Assembly: GCF_005780185.1 (NCBI RefSeq)
Contig: NZ_VBUI01000010.1
Span: forward strand, 62,001-126,000
DNA: 64,000 nt
Reading direction: 5' to 3'
Source: Halomonas urmiana
GTDB taxonomy: Bacteria; Pseudomonadota; Gammaproteobacteria; Pseudomonadales; Halomonadaceae
Shown: positions 44,930 through 53,343 of the stretch, piece by piece
How the letters are laid out: each line of letters begins with the position of its first letter
How positions within the stretch are numbered: the first letter of the stretch is position 1
Notes under the pieces: generated by a model
What the model saw: only the letters and a program-made list of their open reading frames with translations
The model's database searches: none
What the model was told of the DNA's origin: nothing
Program-made: the position numbers and the translations under genes

Positions 44930-46093
44930 TCAGTCGGCCGCCGCGGGCAGCAGCCGGTAGAGGCCGCCGTCGGCGCTGTCGCTGAGCAGGGTCAGGGTGC
45001 CGTCGCGGGCCAGGCGGACATCGCGGATGCGGCCGATTTCCCCCTCGAGAATCACCTCGCGCTCGACCACCCTGTCGCCGTTCAGAGACAGACGCACCAG
45101 CCGCTCGCTGCGCAGCCCGCCGGCCAGCAGGTCGCCGCGCCAGGCGGGGAAGGCGCCGCCGGTCACCTCGGCCAGACCCGAGGGGGCGAAGCGGCCCGCA
45201 AAGACATGCACGGGATCACGCATGCCCGGTGCGCTGTCGCGGCCGATGGGCTGGTTGGTGACGTAGTCGTTGCCGCGGCTGACCACCGGCCAGCCGTAGT
45301 TCTCGCCGGCCACCAGGCGATTGAGTTCGTCGCCGGTGCGCGGGCCGTGTTCGGTGCTCCAGGCGGTGCCGTCCGCCGCCACGGTCAGGCCCTGGGGGTT
45401 GCGGTGGCCCAGGGTGAAGATCTCATCGAGGATGGCGTCGTCATCGACGAAGGGGTTGTCCGCCGGTACGCCGCCCTCGGCGGTGAGACGCACGACGCTG
45501 CCGGTGTGGTCGCCGCCGTCCTGGGCGCGTTGCGGGCGGCCGCGTTCACCGATGCTCATCAGCAGGGTGCCGTCCGCGCGCCAGGCCAGGCGGGAGCCGT
45601 AGTGGTGGCGCGTCGGGGCGAAGCGGTTCTGGGTGAAGAGTGTCTCCAGCTCCACCAGGGCGTCGCCCTCGAGTCGTCCGCGGGAGAGAGTGGTGGCGTG
45701 GCCGCCTGGTCCCGCTTGGCTCCAGGTGAGATAGACCCAGTCATGGCCCTCGCCCTGGCCAGTACCTTTGCCAAAGTCCGGGTGCAGGACGACATCTAGG
45801 AGTCCGCCCTGGTGGCCGGAAGCGACCTCGGGGACGCCTGCGAGGCGCGTCACGCTGCCGTCCGTGTCGATCCGCGAGAGGTGTCCCGGGCGCTCGGTGA
45901 CCAGCCACCCACCGCCCGGCAGCTCGGCCGCCGACCAGGGGTGCTCGAGCCCCGAGGCGAGGCGTTCCAGGCGCAGGTCATGGTGTTCGGTGGAAAGGCG
46001 CGCCGCGATCACCTCCGCGCCGAGCGCCGGACCGCTGAGCAGAGCACCCGCGAGCAGCAGGGCGGTGGTCGGCGACTGGCGAGATAGCGACAT
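44930..46093 (-). CDS. PQQ-dependent sugar (aldose) dehydrogenase, soluble type
   Basis: A 387-residue exported beta-propeller oxidase of the Asd/YliI (glucose/sorbosone dehydrogenase) family. Signal peptide: TTALLLAGALLSGPALGA. PQQ and Ca-site landmarks: GHQGGLLDVVLHPDFG, HHYGSRLAWRADGTLLMSIG, GHRNPQGLTV and STEHGPRTGDELNRL. It oxidises aldoses in the periplasm if PQQ is available; no pqq gene is in the window. The start at MSLSRQSPTT is chosen because the signal peptide begins there. It stands alone between two betaine ABC operons, with no evident functional link. Confidence 0.9.
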   Translation of the reverse strand: MSLSRQSPTTALLLAGALLSGPALGAEVIAARLSTEHHDLRLERLASGLEHPWSAAELPGGGWLVTERPGHLSRIDTDGSVTRLAGVPEVASGHQGGLLDVVLHPDFGKGTGQGEGHDWVYLTWSQAGPGGHATTLSRGRLEGDALVELETLFTQNRFAPTRHHYGSRLAWRADGTLLMSIGERGRPQRAQDGGDHTGSVVRLTAEGGVPADNPFVDDDAILDEIFTLGHRNPQGLTVAADGTAWSTEHGPRTGDELNRLVAGENYGWPVVSRGNDYVTNQPIGRDSAPGMRDPVHVFAGRFAPSGLAEVTGGAFPAWRGDLLAGGLRSERLVRLSLNGDRVVEREVILEGEIGRIRDVRLARDGTLTLLSDSADGGLYRLLPAAAD

Positions 46094-46441
46094 GCGGTGT
46101 CCCCCTCGGTGGCGGTGATCCCGGACGTTCCATGGACAGGCTAGCAGTCTGTCGGACTGTCCGTCGTACCGTGAGGCACTGACCGCCGTCATCGCCAAGC
46201 TGCGACGATCGCCATGAGCCGCTCGATATCTTCGGGGGCCGACTTGACGCTCCAGAGGAGCGGCTTCTAGTGTTTTAAATATCAGCCATGCAGGAATCCC
46301 GGTTCCGGGCCTTGGGCCCTGCCGGAAAGTTCCTCAGAACGCCCGGGCGGGCGACGCTCGGTGCTACTTTCCCTGATTCCGGCTAGATGCCGCCCTCTCG
46401 AAGCCGCGCCGCCTCGTCGCCTGCCCCACATGGGGGGAGGC

Positions 46442-47698
46442 ATGACGGACGGCAATGATGTTCCGGCCAGTCGCCCGAAGGTCGTCGTGGAGCACCTCTA
46501 CAAGGTCTTCGGCGAGGATGCCGCGGCGACGATTCGCCGAGTCGATGCCGGCGAGTCCAAGGACAATATCTATGCCCAGACCCGTTCGGTCGCCGCCGTC
46601 GCCGACGTCTCCCTTACCGTGGGTGCGGGCGAGATCTTCGTCGTCATGGGGCTCTCCGGGTCGGGCAAGTCGACCCTGATCCGTTGTCTCAATCGACTCA
46701 TCGAGCCCACCCGGGGGCGCATTCTGCTGGATGGTCAGGACGTGGTGGCCATGGACGCGGATGCCCTGCGTGAGTTGCGTGCCAACAAGCTTTCCATGGT
46801 CTTCCAGCACTTCGCCCTCTTTCCCCACAAGACCGTCGGGGAAAACGTCGAGTTTGGCCTCAAGGTGCGCGGAATGCCGCCTGTCGAGCGTCGCCAGAAG
46901 GCCTTGCGCGCCCTGGAGCAGGTGGGGCTCGAGGCCTATGCCGACGTACCACCGGACAATCTCAGCGGCGGCATGCAGCAACGCGTCGGGCTGGCCCGAG
47001 GGCTCGCCGTGGATCCCGAGATCATGCTGATGGACGAGCCCTTCAGCGCCCTGGACCCGCTGATTCGTCGCGACGTGCAGGATGAGCTGCTGGCGCTCCA
47101 GGAGCAGCTGCACATGACCATCCTGTTCATCACCCATGACCTGCACGAGGCCCTGCGCATCGGCGATCGCATCGCCATCATGAAGGATGGCCGCTTCGTG
47201 CAAGTGGGTACCCCGGAGCAGATCGTCGCCGCCCCGGCTGACGACTATGTGGCCGCCTTCACCCGCGACGTGGACCGCGGCCGGGTCTTCCGTATGGGGC
47301 GGCTGAGCCAGGAGGCGCTCACCGTGACCCCGGGCGACGACGCGGCCACGGCCCGGCGGCGCTGTGATGAACACCAGGTGGCGGGGCTCCACGTGGTCGA
47401 TCCGGACGGCCGCCCCTTGGGCATCCTGACGCGCGCGGACCTGGCATCGGCCGAGGACGCTGCCTTGAGTGACCTGATGCGGTCCGACTACCCGGCGGCC
47501 CGGGCCGACCAGGAGCTGATCGAGCTCTATGGCGCCTGTGCCCGAGGGTTGCCCATCGCCGTGCTCGATGAGACCGGACGCCTGCAGAGCAGCGTCGACC
47601 CCCTGCGGGTCTTCGCCTTGCTGGCCGGGGAGCGAGGCGAGGCCGAGACGCCACGACACGCCGCGGACGTCGCGCCGCTGGCCGCGAGGGAGGAATGA
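46442..47698 (+). CDS. proV: Second glycine betaine/proline ABC transporter ATP-binding protein
   Basis: A 418-residue ATPase paralogous to 43409-44611. Walker A: GLSGSGKSTLIRCLNRLIEP. Q-loop: MVFQHFALFPHKTVGENVEF. Signature: LSGGMQQRVGLARGL. Walker B: IMLMDEPFSALDPL. A CBS-type tail begins RRCDEHQVAGLHVVDPDGRP and the C-terminus is Ala/Glu-rich. The N-terminal insert ATIRRVDAGESKDNIYAQTR is E. coli ProV-like (there KxxFxxxxKxxI). GGGGGAGG precedes ATG 46442; an in-frame ATG at 46430 is possible. It overlaps the permease reading frame end-to-start. Confidence 0.93.
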   Translation: MTDGNDVPASRPKVVVEHLYKVFGEDAAATIRRVDAGESKDNIYAQTRSVAAVADVSLTVGAGEIFVVMGLSGSGKSTLIRCLNRLIEPTRGRILLDGQDVVAMDADALRELRANKLSMVFQHFALFPHKTVGENVEFGLKVRGMPPVERRQKALRALEQVGLEAYADVPPDNLSGGMQQRVGLARGLAVDPEIMLMDEPFSALDPLIRRDVQDELLALQEQLHMTILFITHDLHEALRIGDRIAIMKDGRFVQVGTPEQIVAAPADDYVAAFTRDVDRGRVFRMGRLSQEALTVTPGDDAATARRRCDEHQVAGLHVVDPDGRPLGILTRADLASAEDAALSDLMRSDYPAARADQELIELYGACARGLPIAVLDETGRLQSSVDPLRVFALLAGERGEAETPRHAADVAPLAAREE

Positions 47699-47700
47699 CC

Positions 47701-48624
47701 ATGGCCGACAGCATCTCCGACTTCTATACCCTACCCCTGGACGACTGGATCGAAGTGCTGGTCAAGGACTGGCTGGTGCCCAACTTCCGTCCGCTCTTCC
47801 AGGCCCTGGAGTGGCCGATCGATCAGGTGCTTGGCGGGCTGGAGGGGGCCCTGCTGTGGCTGCCCTATCCGGTGTTCGTGGTAGTGGTGCCGCTGATCGC
47901 CTGGCGCGCCGCCGGCACCCCGGTGGCCATCTTCGCGCTCTCGGCGGTGCTCATGCTCGACCTGCTGGGCATCTGGCGGGAGACCATGATCACCCTGTCG
48001 ATGATCATCACGGCCGTGGCCTTCTGTGTCGTGGTGGGGGTGCCCGTGGGGATCCTCGCCGCGCGCAGCGACCGTTTCGCCGGCCTGATCCGGCCGGTGC
48101 TGGACATCATGCAGACGATCCCGCCCTTCGTGTACCTGGTGCCCATCGTGATGCTGTTCGGGGTGGGGATCGTGCCCGGCGTCATCGCCACCATCATCTT
48201 CGCTCTGCCACCGATGATTCGCCTGACCAACCTGGGGATCCGCCAGGTGCAGGGGGAACTGGTCGAGGCCGGCCTGGCCTTCGGGGCGACCCGGCGGCAG
48301 CTGCTGTTCGAGATTCAGGTCCCGCTGGCGTTGCGGACCATCATGGCCGGCCTCAACCAGACGCTGATGCTGTCCCTGTCGATGGTGGTGATCGCCGCCC
48401 TGATCGGCGCCGGTGGGCTGGGGCTGACGGTGTTCACCGGGCTGGGGCGCCTGGACATCGGCCGGGCGAGCCTGGGGGGCATCGGCATCGTGTTGCTGGC
48501 CATCCTGCTCGATCGCGTCACCCAGGCCCTGGGAGAGGGCGGGCGCGCCGATACCGGCAGGAAGCGTTCCTTCAAGCACCTGCTGTTCAAGGGAGTCAGG
48601 AGGACCGACAGGGATGACCGTTGA
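47701..48624 (+). CDS. proW: Second glycine betaine/proline ABC transporter permease
   Basis: A 307-residue permease with the ProW pattern. The N-terminal amphipathic region is FYTLPLDDWIEVLVKDWLVP, and then six to seven membrane segments follow. Landmarks are PVLDIMQTIPPFVYLVPIVM, the coupling loop EAGLAFGATRRQLLFEIQVP and GLNQTLMLSLSMVVIAALIG. ATG 47701 lies seven bases after GGGAGG; the ATG at 47695 is too close to that site. The C-terminus is basic (RKRSFKHLLFKGVRR). Confidence 0.93.
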   Translation: MADSISDFYTLPLDDWIEVLVKDWLVPNFRPLFQALEWPIDQVLGGLEGALLWLPYPVFVVVVPLIAWRAAGTPVAIFALSAVLMLDLLGIWRETMITLSMIITAVAFCVVVGVPVGILAARSDRFAGLIRPVLDIMQTIPPFVYLVPIVMLFGVGIVPGVIATIIFALPPMIRLTNLGIRQVQGELVEAGLAFGATRRQLLFEIQVPLALRTIMAGLNQTLMLSLSMVVIAALIGAGGLGLTVFTGLGRLDIGRASLGGIGIVLLAILLDRVTQALGEGGRADTGRKRSFKHLLFKGVRRTDRDDR

Positions 48625-48673
48625 TGATCCGGCCCCGAGGTTTGCTCCGGGGCCCTATAGAGGAGGGCATCGT

Positions 48674-49729
48674 ATGCATTCGCTACTCCATGCTAGATCC
48701 GTGCTGAAGGCGGCGGGACTCACCCTGGCGCTGTGCCTGTCGCCGGGCTTGGTCGCCGCCGACCAGCATCTGCCCGGAGAGGGCGTCACCGTGACCCCGG
48801 CCCGGGCCACCTGGGATACCGGCTGGTTCCTGGCGGCCGTCTACAGCCAGCTACTCGAGGAATTGGGCTATGAGCTGGACCGGCCCACCACCCTCGACAA
48901 CCCGCCCTTCTATCAGTCGGTGGCCCAGGGCGACGTGGACTTCTGGGTGAACGGCTGGTTTCCCTTGCACAACACCTATCGCCCCACCTTCGAGCAGGGT
49001 GCCGAGCTGATCGGCTACGTGGCTCAGGGCGGGGCCCTGCAGGGCTACCTGGTGGACAAGAAGACCGCCGACGAGCATGGCATCACCGGTCTCGAGGACT
49101 TCAAGGATCCCGAGGTCGCGGCCCTGTTCGATTCGGACGGCAACGGCAAGGCCGAACTGGTCGCCTGTCCGCCCGGCTGGGGCTGCGAGCTGGTGATCAC
49201 TCATCAGCTCGAGGCCTATGGCCTCAACGACACCGTCGAGCCGGTCAAGGCGAGCTATTCGGCCTCCATGGCCGACGCCCTGGGCCGTTACCAGGAGGGC
49301 GGTGCCATCTTCTTCTACACTTGGACCCCCAACTGGACGGTAGGGCTGCTCGAACCAGGCAAGGACGTCGTCTGGATCACGGTGGACGAGGCCAGCCTGC
49401 CTGAGGATCAGAAGGCGTTCGAGGACGATACCGTGGTCGAGAACGTCGTCGGCTGCACCGAGGATCCCTGCAATCTGGGCTGGCCGGCCAACGACATCCG
49501 CCCGGTGGTAAACAGCGCCTTCGCCGCGGAGAACCCGGCGGCGACCAAGCTGTTCGAAGTGGTGCGGATCCCCGTGGACGACATCTTCGCCCAGAACGCC
49601 AGGATGTTCGATGGCGAGGACAGTGCCGAGGAAATCCGGGGTCATGCCGAGGAGTGGATCGCGGCCCATCGTGACCAGGTCGACAGCTGGCTGGACCAGG
49701 CTCGCCAGGCCGCCGTCTCGGGCATGTAA
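48674..49729 (+). CDS. proX: Glycine betaine/proline-binding periplasmic protein, E. coli ProX type
   Basis: A 351-residue receptor. The signal peptide VLKAAGLTLALCLSPGLVAA is cleaved before DQHLPGEG. The ProX pattern is clear: VTVTPARATWDTGWF, DVDFWVNGWFPLHNTYRP, GYLVDKKTADEHGITGLEDF, LVACPPGWGCELVITHQLEA and YTWTPNWTVGLLEPGKDVVW. Trp residues of the betaine cage fall in VNGWFPLH, PGWGCE and WTPNWT. A second Cys pair, GCTEDPCNLGW, suggests an extra disulfide besides the CPPGWGC pair. AGGAGGG precedes ATG 48674. It is the third gene of proVWX. Confidence 0.94.
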   Translation: MHSLLHARSVLKAAGLTLALCLSPGLVAADQHLPGEGVTVTPARATWDTGWFLAAVYSQLLEELGYELDRPTTLDNPPFYQSVAQGDVDFWVNGWFPLHNTYRPTFEQGAELIGYVAQGGALQGYLVDKKTADEHGITGLEDFKDPEVAALFDSDGNGKAELVACPPGWGCELVITHQLEAYGLNDTVEPVKASYSASMADALGRYQEGGAIFFYTWTPNWTVGLLEPGKDVVWITVDEASLPEDQKAFEDDTVVENVVGCTEDPCNLGWPANDIRPVVNSAFAAENPAATKLFEVVRIPVDDIFAQNARMFDGEDSAEEIRGHAEEWIAAHRDQVDSWLDQARQAAVSGM

Positions 49730-49746
49730 GACCCAGAGCGTGAGGG

Positions 49747-49771
49747 CAGCGCCGGGCCTCGCCCGGCGCCG
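49747..49771 (+). terminator. Hairpin after proX
   Basis: GGCGCCGGGC-type arms (CAGCGCCGGGC and GCCCGGCGCCG) pair around a short loop 17 bp after the proX stop. There is no T-run; it lies between convergent genes. Confidence 0.55.
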
Positions 49772-49786
49772 TCTGTCGGGAGGGCG

Positions 49787-50350
49787 TTACTGGTTGGCGG
49801 CGTCCTGGGTCTTCTCGCCGACGTTCTCCAGCGCCTGGCCGATGCGATCCAGGGCGCGGGAGGCGCCTTCCTGGGTGCTCTCCCAGGCGCTGGCGGCGCC
49901 CTCCTTGGTCTGCTCCCAGGCCTGATGGGCGTCTTGGCGGGCGTTCTGCCACCAGTCGTTGGTGTAGGTCGGCTGTTCGGCGAGCTCCGCCTCGCTCAGG
50001 TCGACGTTCACCCGGTATTCGATCTCCTCGAGGCTGTTGCCGTTCTGGGTCTCGACGGTGAACTTGCCGGCCTCGACCACGAACTGCTGCTCCCCCTTGA
50101 GGTCGAGCAGGTTGCCGGTGTCGATGACCAGGGCGCGCACCTGCATGTCGTTGTCGAGCAGGATGTCCTCGACCTCACCGATCTGCTCGGTGCCGGTGGA
50201 GGAGTAGACATCGGCATCCATCAGCTCGTCGGCGGAATAGAGGCCCTGGGGGGCGGCCATGGCGCCGGCGGACAGCGCCAGGCTTCCGGCGAGCACGGCG
50301 CCGAGGGTGGCAGTATGGATGGCGTGATGCAGGGGCTTTCCGTGAATCAT
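49787..50350 (-). CDS. PRC-barrel domain exported protein
   Basis: A 187-residue secreted protein. Signal peptide: ATLGAVLAGSLALSAGAMAA. The PRC barrel is QGLYSADELMDADVYSSTGT, EVEDILLDNDMQVRALVIDT and so on (about residues 35-125). The C-terminal 55 residues form an Ala/Gln-rich amphipathic helix with near-repeats AWEQTKEGAASAWESTQEGA, like desiccation- or stress-related helical repeats. AAGGAGAG before ATG 50350 sets the start. PRC-barrel proteins of this type are common in halophiles and stress regulons; the role is unknown. Confidence 0.88.
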   Translation of the reverse strand: MIHGKPLHHAIHTATLGAVLAGSLALSAGAMAAPQGLYSADELMDADVYSSTGTEQIGEVEDILLDNDMQVRALVIDTGNLLDLKGEQQFVVEAGKFTVETQNGNSLEEIEYRVNVDLSEAELAEQPTYTNDWWQNARQDAHQAWEQTKEGAASAWESTQEGASRALDRIGQALENVGEKTQDAANQ

Positions 50351-50586
50351 GTGTTCTCTCCTTGTCACAGGCTTCTTTCAGGCGGTTTGCCGCGGGCTCC
50401 TGATTGGCAGGCGCGTGGCGGCAGGGCCGTTGCTACGGGTCCACTGAGTAGCTTAGCCAGATTCGGCGGCGTGCCGTCACGCCGCATCCTCTTTGTACGG
50501 ATCGAAGCCGTGCGGGTTCACCACTGTGCGGTAACGGACTGTTACGGCCCATGTCCTATCGCGGTGGACGTTTGCCGATTAGGGTG

Positions 50587-51219
50587 ATGAGCACATCCCC
50601 CGAGCTGATCTGGCCGCTGGGCGAGCCCGACAAGGTGCAGGTGGTCGATCCCGATCCCCGCGACGGCGTGGAGGGGTCGCTCGAGCTGCGCGGCAAGCTC
50701 AGCGGCGCCATCGGCTTTCCCTACTACAAGATCGAGGGGCTCGCGGCGATCCCCGGCGAGCGCGGCGACGGCCTGCTGCTGTTCGGCATCCGCGAGCAGG
50801 GCCACGCCCGTCTCTATCTGCTGACCAGCTTCGAGACCGAGCAGGACGGGGAAGAGCGCATCGGCGGCTACCTGTGGGAGCTGAGCCTCGAGGAGTTCCG
50901 GGCCGGCGAGACCCCGCGGCTGGTGACCACCCCGCAAGGCTCGCCACTGGAGTTCGAGCACAAGGCCGAGGGCCTCGCCGTGCTCGATCACGACCGCCTG
51001 TTCGTCGCCTACGACAACGACCGCCACCTGGGGCTCGGCAGCGTGGATGAGCGCGACGAACGCCACGCCTGCGAGGCGCCCTTCACCATCCTGACCATTA
51101 CAACGCCTGAACCGCGCGACGGGGGAGGCCGGCCGCTCGAGCACCATGGTATCGCTCGCGGCGCTGGCCTCGCCCATCGGCTTTCGCTATCATACGGCCG
51201 CGCCGCTCGGCGCTTGTGA
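50587..51219 (+). CDS. Hypothetical protein next to tRNA-Met, possible beta-propeller fragment
   Basis: A 210-residue protein from ATG 50587 (AGGGTG upstream) without signal or membrane segment. It has strand-rich repeats: FPYYKIEGLAAIPGERGDGL, LWELSLEEFRAGETPRLVTT and FEHKAEGLAVLDHDRLFVAY. The KxEGLA motif occurs twice and recalls DUF3616 or esterase-like phytase propellers. At 210 residues it is shorter than those families, so it may be a partial propeller. It ends three bases before the truncated tRNA-Met and is the last host protein gene before the island. Confidence 0.7.
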   Translation: MSTSPELIWPLGEPDKVQVVDPDPRDGVEGSLELRGKLSGAIGFPYYKIEGLAAIPGERGDGLLLFGIREQGHARLYLLTSFETEQDGEERIGGYLWELSLEEFRAGETPRLVTTPQGSPLEFEHKAEGLAVLDHDRLFVAYDNDRHLGLGSVDERDERHACEAPFTILTITTPEPRDGGGRPLEHHGIARGAGLAHRLSLSYGRAARRL

Positions 51220-51221
51220 TA

Positions 51222-51278
<57 letters not shown>

Positions 51279-51337
51279 TAATGTGGGGTTTAGAATCTTT
51301 GCGTATTTGGGTAGTATAGTAGCTTAGGTTAATCTAA

Positions 51338-51414
51338 GGGCCGTTAGCTCAATTGGTTAGAGCAGAGGACTCATAATCCTTTGGTTACAGGTTCGAGACC
51401 TGTACGGCCCACCA
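51338..51414 (+). tRNA. tRNA-Met (CAT), complete, island-borne copy
   Basis: A full 77-nt tRNA. Acceptor GGGCCGT pairs with ACGGCCC and is followed by ACCA. D-arm AGCTCAATTGGTTAGAGC, anticodon arm AGAGGACTCATAATCCTTT with anticodon CAT, and T-arm ACAGGTTCGAGACCTGT. It differs from the truncated copy 116 bp upstream at many stem positions, so it is not a simple duplication. Whether it is elongator Met or Ile2 (lysidine-modified CAT) cannot be settled by eye; the GGTTAGAGC and ACTCATAA context favours elongator Met. Confidence 0.93.
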
Positions 51415-51493
51415 ATTTTAAATTCAAAATCAATATCTTAAGAGAGATTTCTTGGCGTCGGGCCTGCTTTCGATTTCTCTTACTTTCCTGAAT

Positions 51494-52673
51494 TCAAGCA
51501 ATAAGCGCAGCACCTGCGGTATCCAGGGTTCCTGAGTAATCCCCCAGGAACACCTGCGCCGGTGTCCGATAGCCGAGCCGCTTTCGGGGGCAATCCTTCA
51601 ACTTCTTGACCACCTTGCACAACTCGGCATCGGTGATCTGGCGGAATTCCGTTCCCTTGGGAAAGTACTGCCGTATCAGCCCGTTCGTGTTCTCGTTGGT
51701 ACCTTGCTGGCATGGGTTCGGTGGATCACAGAAGTAGACCTGGACATAGGTTCCGACAGTAAATAGCTAGTGCGTGGCAAGCGCTGTCCCTAAATCCCGA
51801 ATCGGCGCCCCCTTCAAGGCATCAGGCAGCTTTTGGACCTCTCGCACAAGCCCAGCGATCAAACTGGAAGTATCCTTGCCATCTACTTTAATTAGAAGCG
51901 TGAAATACGAGTGTCGTTCGACTAGCGTAGCGATATGTGGGTTCCTGCGCCCCGTGATCAGATTGCCTTCCAAGTGTCTTGAAATGGATCGTTCTTCAAC
52001 CTCCAGTGGGCGCTCGCGTATCGGAACTGCATCTCTGAACTGGCCGCGCGGCTGGCTGTTGAATTGTTTTGACCGGTGCATCGTCCGTCGTGACCTTAAG
52101 TGCTGCATCAATACCATCTTCAGCACACCAAGTACTTGGGTGTAGAGGCTGCGATAGATCGTCTCATGAGATACGTACATAAGCCGTTCCCCCTAGAATC
52201 GAAGCTTCAACCACCCTGCTATTTTTTTAGAGAACCATTGTAGATCGAGTTGCACGGCCATCAGGTTTCGCAGTTCGGGCGATGACGCCAGTTGGCAGGC
52301 CTTCGGTCGTTTGGCTTTATCCCGGCATTCTTATCTGCCGTAAAAGCCCGATAATGGTTGCTTCATTATGCCGCGCGACCTAGCGACTAACCGTCGAAGC
52401 TGATCGGCCTATCTGCTAAGGAATACATCTGAATGATAGGTCTGCCGCAAGGCCCGAGGGACCGTCTCCATATCAGTCAGCGAAAAATGGGAAGCAAAAC
52501 TAGTGCGTGTGAGAGGCGCAATGCCACCGCTCGTGGATAAGATGCGATGAACCGATCCAAGGTGGTAACAGAGAGCACGGCTGATTTGACTCAAAGACAG
52601 ACCGGGTAACCACTTCTCTCACAGCACCTGTTTCTGACGTGCATAGAGCCCCAGGCCGCCCTCGTCTTGGCAT
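51494..52673 (-). pseudogene. IS30-family transposase pseudogene
   Basis: The start at 52673 reads MPRRGRPGALCTSETGAV, then shifts frame into the HTH region (MSQISRALCYHLGSVHRILS at 52594), and later into VSHETIYRSLYTQVLGVLKM at 52180. The DDE core is recognisable (RRNPHIATLVERHSYFTLLI, KVDGKDTSSLIAGLV). A stop codon at 51767-51769 interrupts ALATH-LFTVGTYVQVYF, and the frame then runs to NENTNGLIRQYFPKG and the end GALDTAGAALIA-like, finishing at TGA 51494-51496. It is about full length but inactivated by at least two frameshifts and one nonsense change, and RDLG replaces the usual WDRG catalytic Asp context. Confidence 0.88.
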
Positions 52674-52726
52674 GTCGTTTCCTATGCAGTGGCGTTGCAA
52701 TGACCAGTTGAGCGCAAGGCTGTTAT

Positions 52727-53001
52727 TCGAGTTCAAGGTTATCTGACTTCTCGGTTAGCTGGCGATTGAGCCGGCCATTCTCGTCGGCCAGGGCTTGCTA
52801 ACGCGCTGAGGCATTTTGCTGCTGCTGGGCCTTGGCTCGACACTGGTTGAGCTGGCTGGGCTGTAGGCCAAGCTCTTGGACGGTGGCACTGATTTTGACA
52901 CGGTTGGCCAGTGCCAGTGCCAGTGCCAGTGCCAGTGCCAGTGCCAGTGCCAGTGCCTCGTCCTTGTAGGCCTGCGAGTAACGGGTACGAGTCTCCATCA
53001 T
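52727..53001 (-). pseudogene. IS3-family OrfA (transposase HTH protein) fragment with an (Ala-Leu) expansion
   Basis: The start METRTRYSQAYKDEALAL is that of IS3-family OrfA. VQELGLQPSQLNQCRAKAQQ continues the normal HTH/leucine-zipper region. A TAG at 52798-52800 and the junction with IS30 DNA near 52727 end it. Within it an in-frame hexanucleotide array adds about eight Ala-Leu pairs where related proteins have ALADRV. OrfB is missing. Confidence 0.85.
52908..52955. repeat. Eight tandem copies of CCAGTG
   Basis: CCAGTG repeats perfectly eight times. On the minus strand it reads as alternating Ala and Leu codons inside the IS3 OrfA remnant. The unit number is likely to vary between strains. 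Confidence 0.95.
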
Positions 53002-53221
53002 TGAAGGTGCTTGCCTTCCAATGGGTCACCTCATATCAATGTCCTGCCTTAACCCGGTGTCAATTGCTCCTGGGCAAGATCCATCTATCTGATATTGAAT
53101 GATTTTTATGAAATATCTCTCGCCAGGTGACTGCCAGCAGAAGATAAATCCTATAGCTCATTTGATCACCTATGATCCCACATTAGAGGAAAGCTATGCT
53201 TTATACTCCAAATGATTTTGA

Positions 53222-53280
53222 TTTAATAAACGTGATAATAACAAAACTCAGATTATTTTGTTTAATAAACATGATAGTAA
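53222..53280. repeat. Direct repeats of a 19-bp AT-rich motif upstream of the recombinase trio
   Basis: TTTAATAAACGTGATAATA (53222-53240) and TTTAATAAACATGATAGTA (53262-53280) match at 17 of 19 positions and start exactly 40 bp apart, on the same face of the helix. They lie 64-122 bp before the first recombinase gene. They could be binding sites for a regulator or for the recombinase itself. The surrounding gap 53030-53343 contains no convincing gene. Confidence 0.8.
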
Positions 53281-53343
53281 ATTGCACACCCCCGCTTTGG
53301 CTGTTAGATTTCAAATGTTATTGGGATGTTTGGATGAGGTCTA

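Noticed and set aside
52908..52955. CCAGTG array as a CRISPR or iteron array
   Set aside because: There are no spacers and units are only 6 bp. It lies in frame inside an IS3 OrfA remnant, which explains it.
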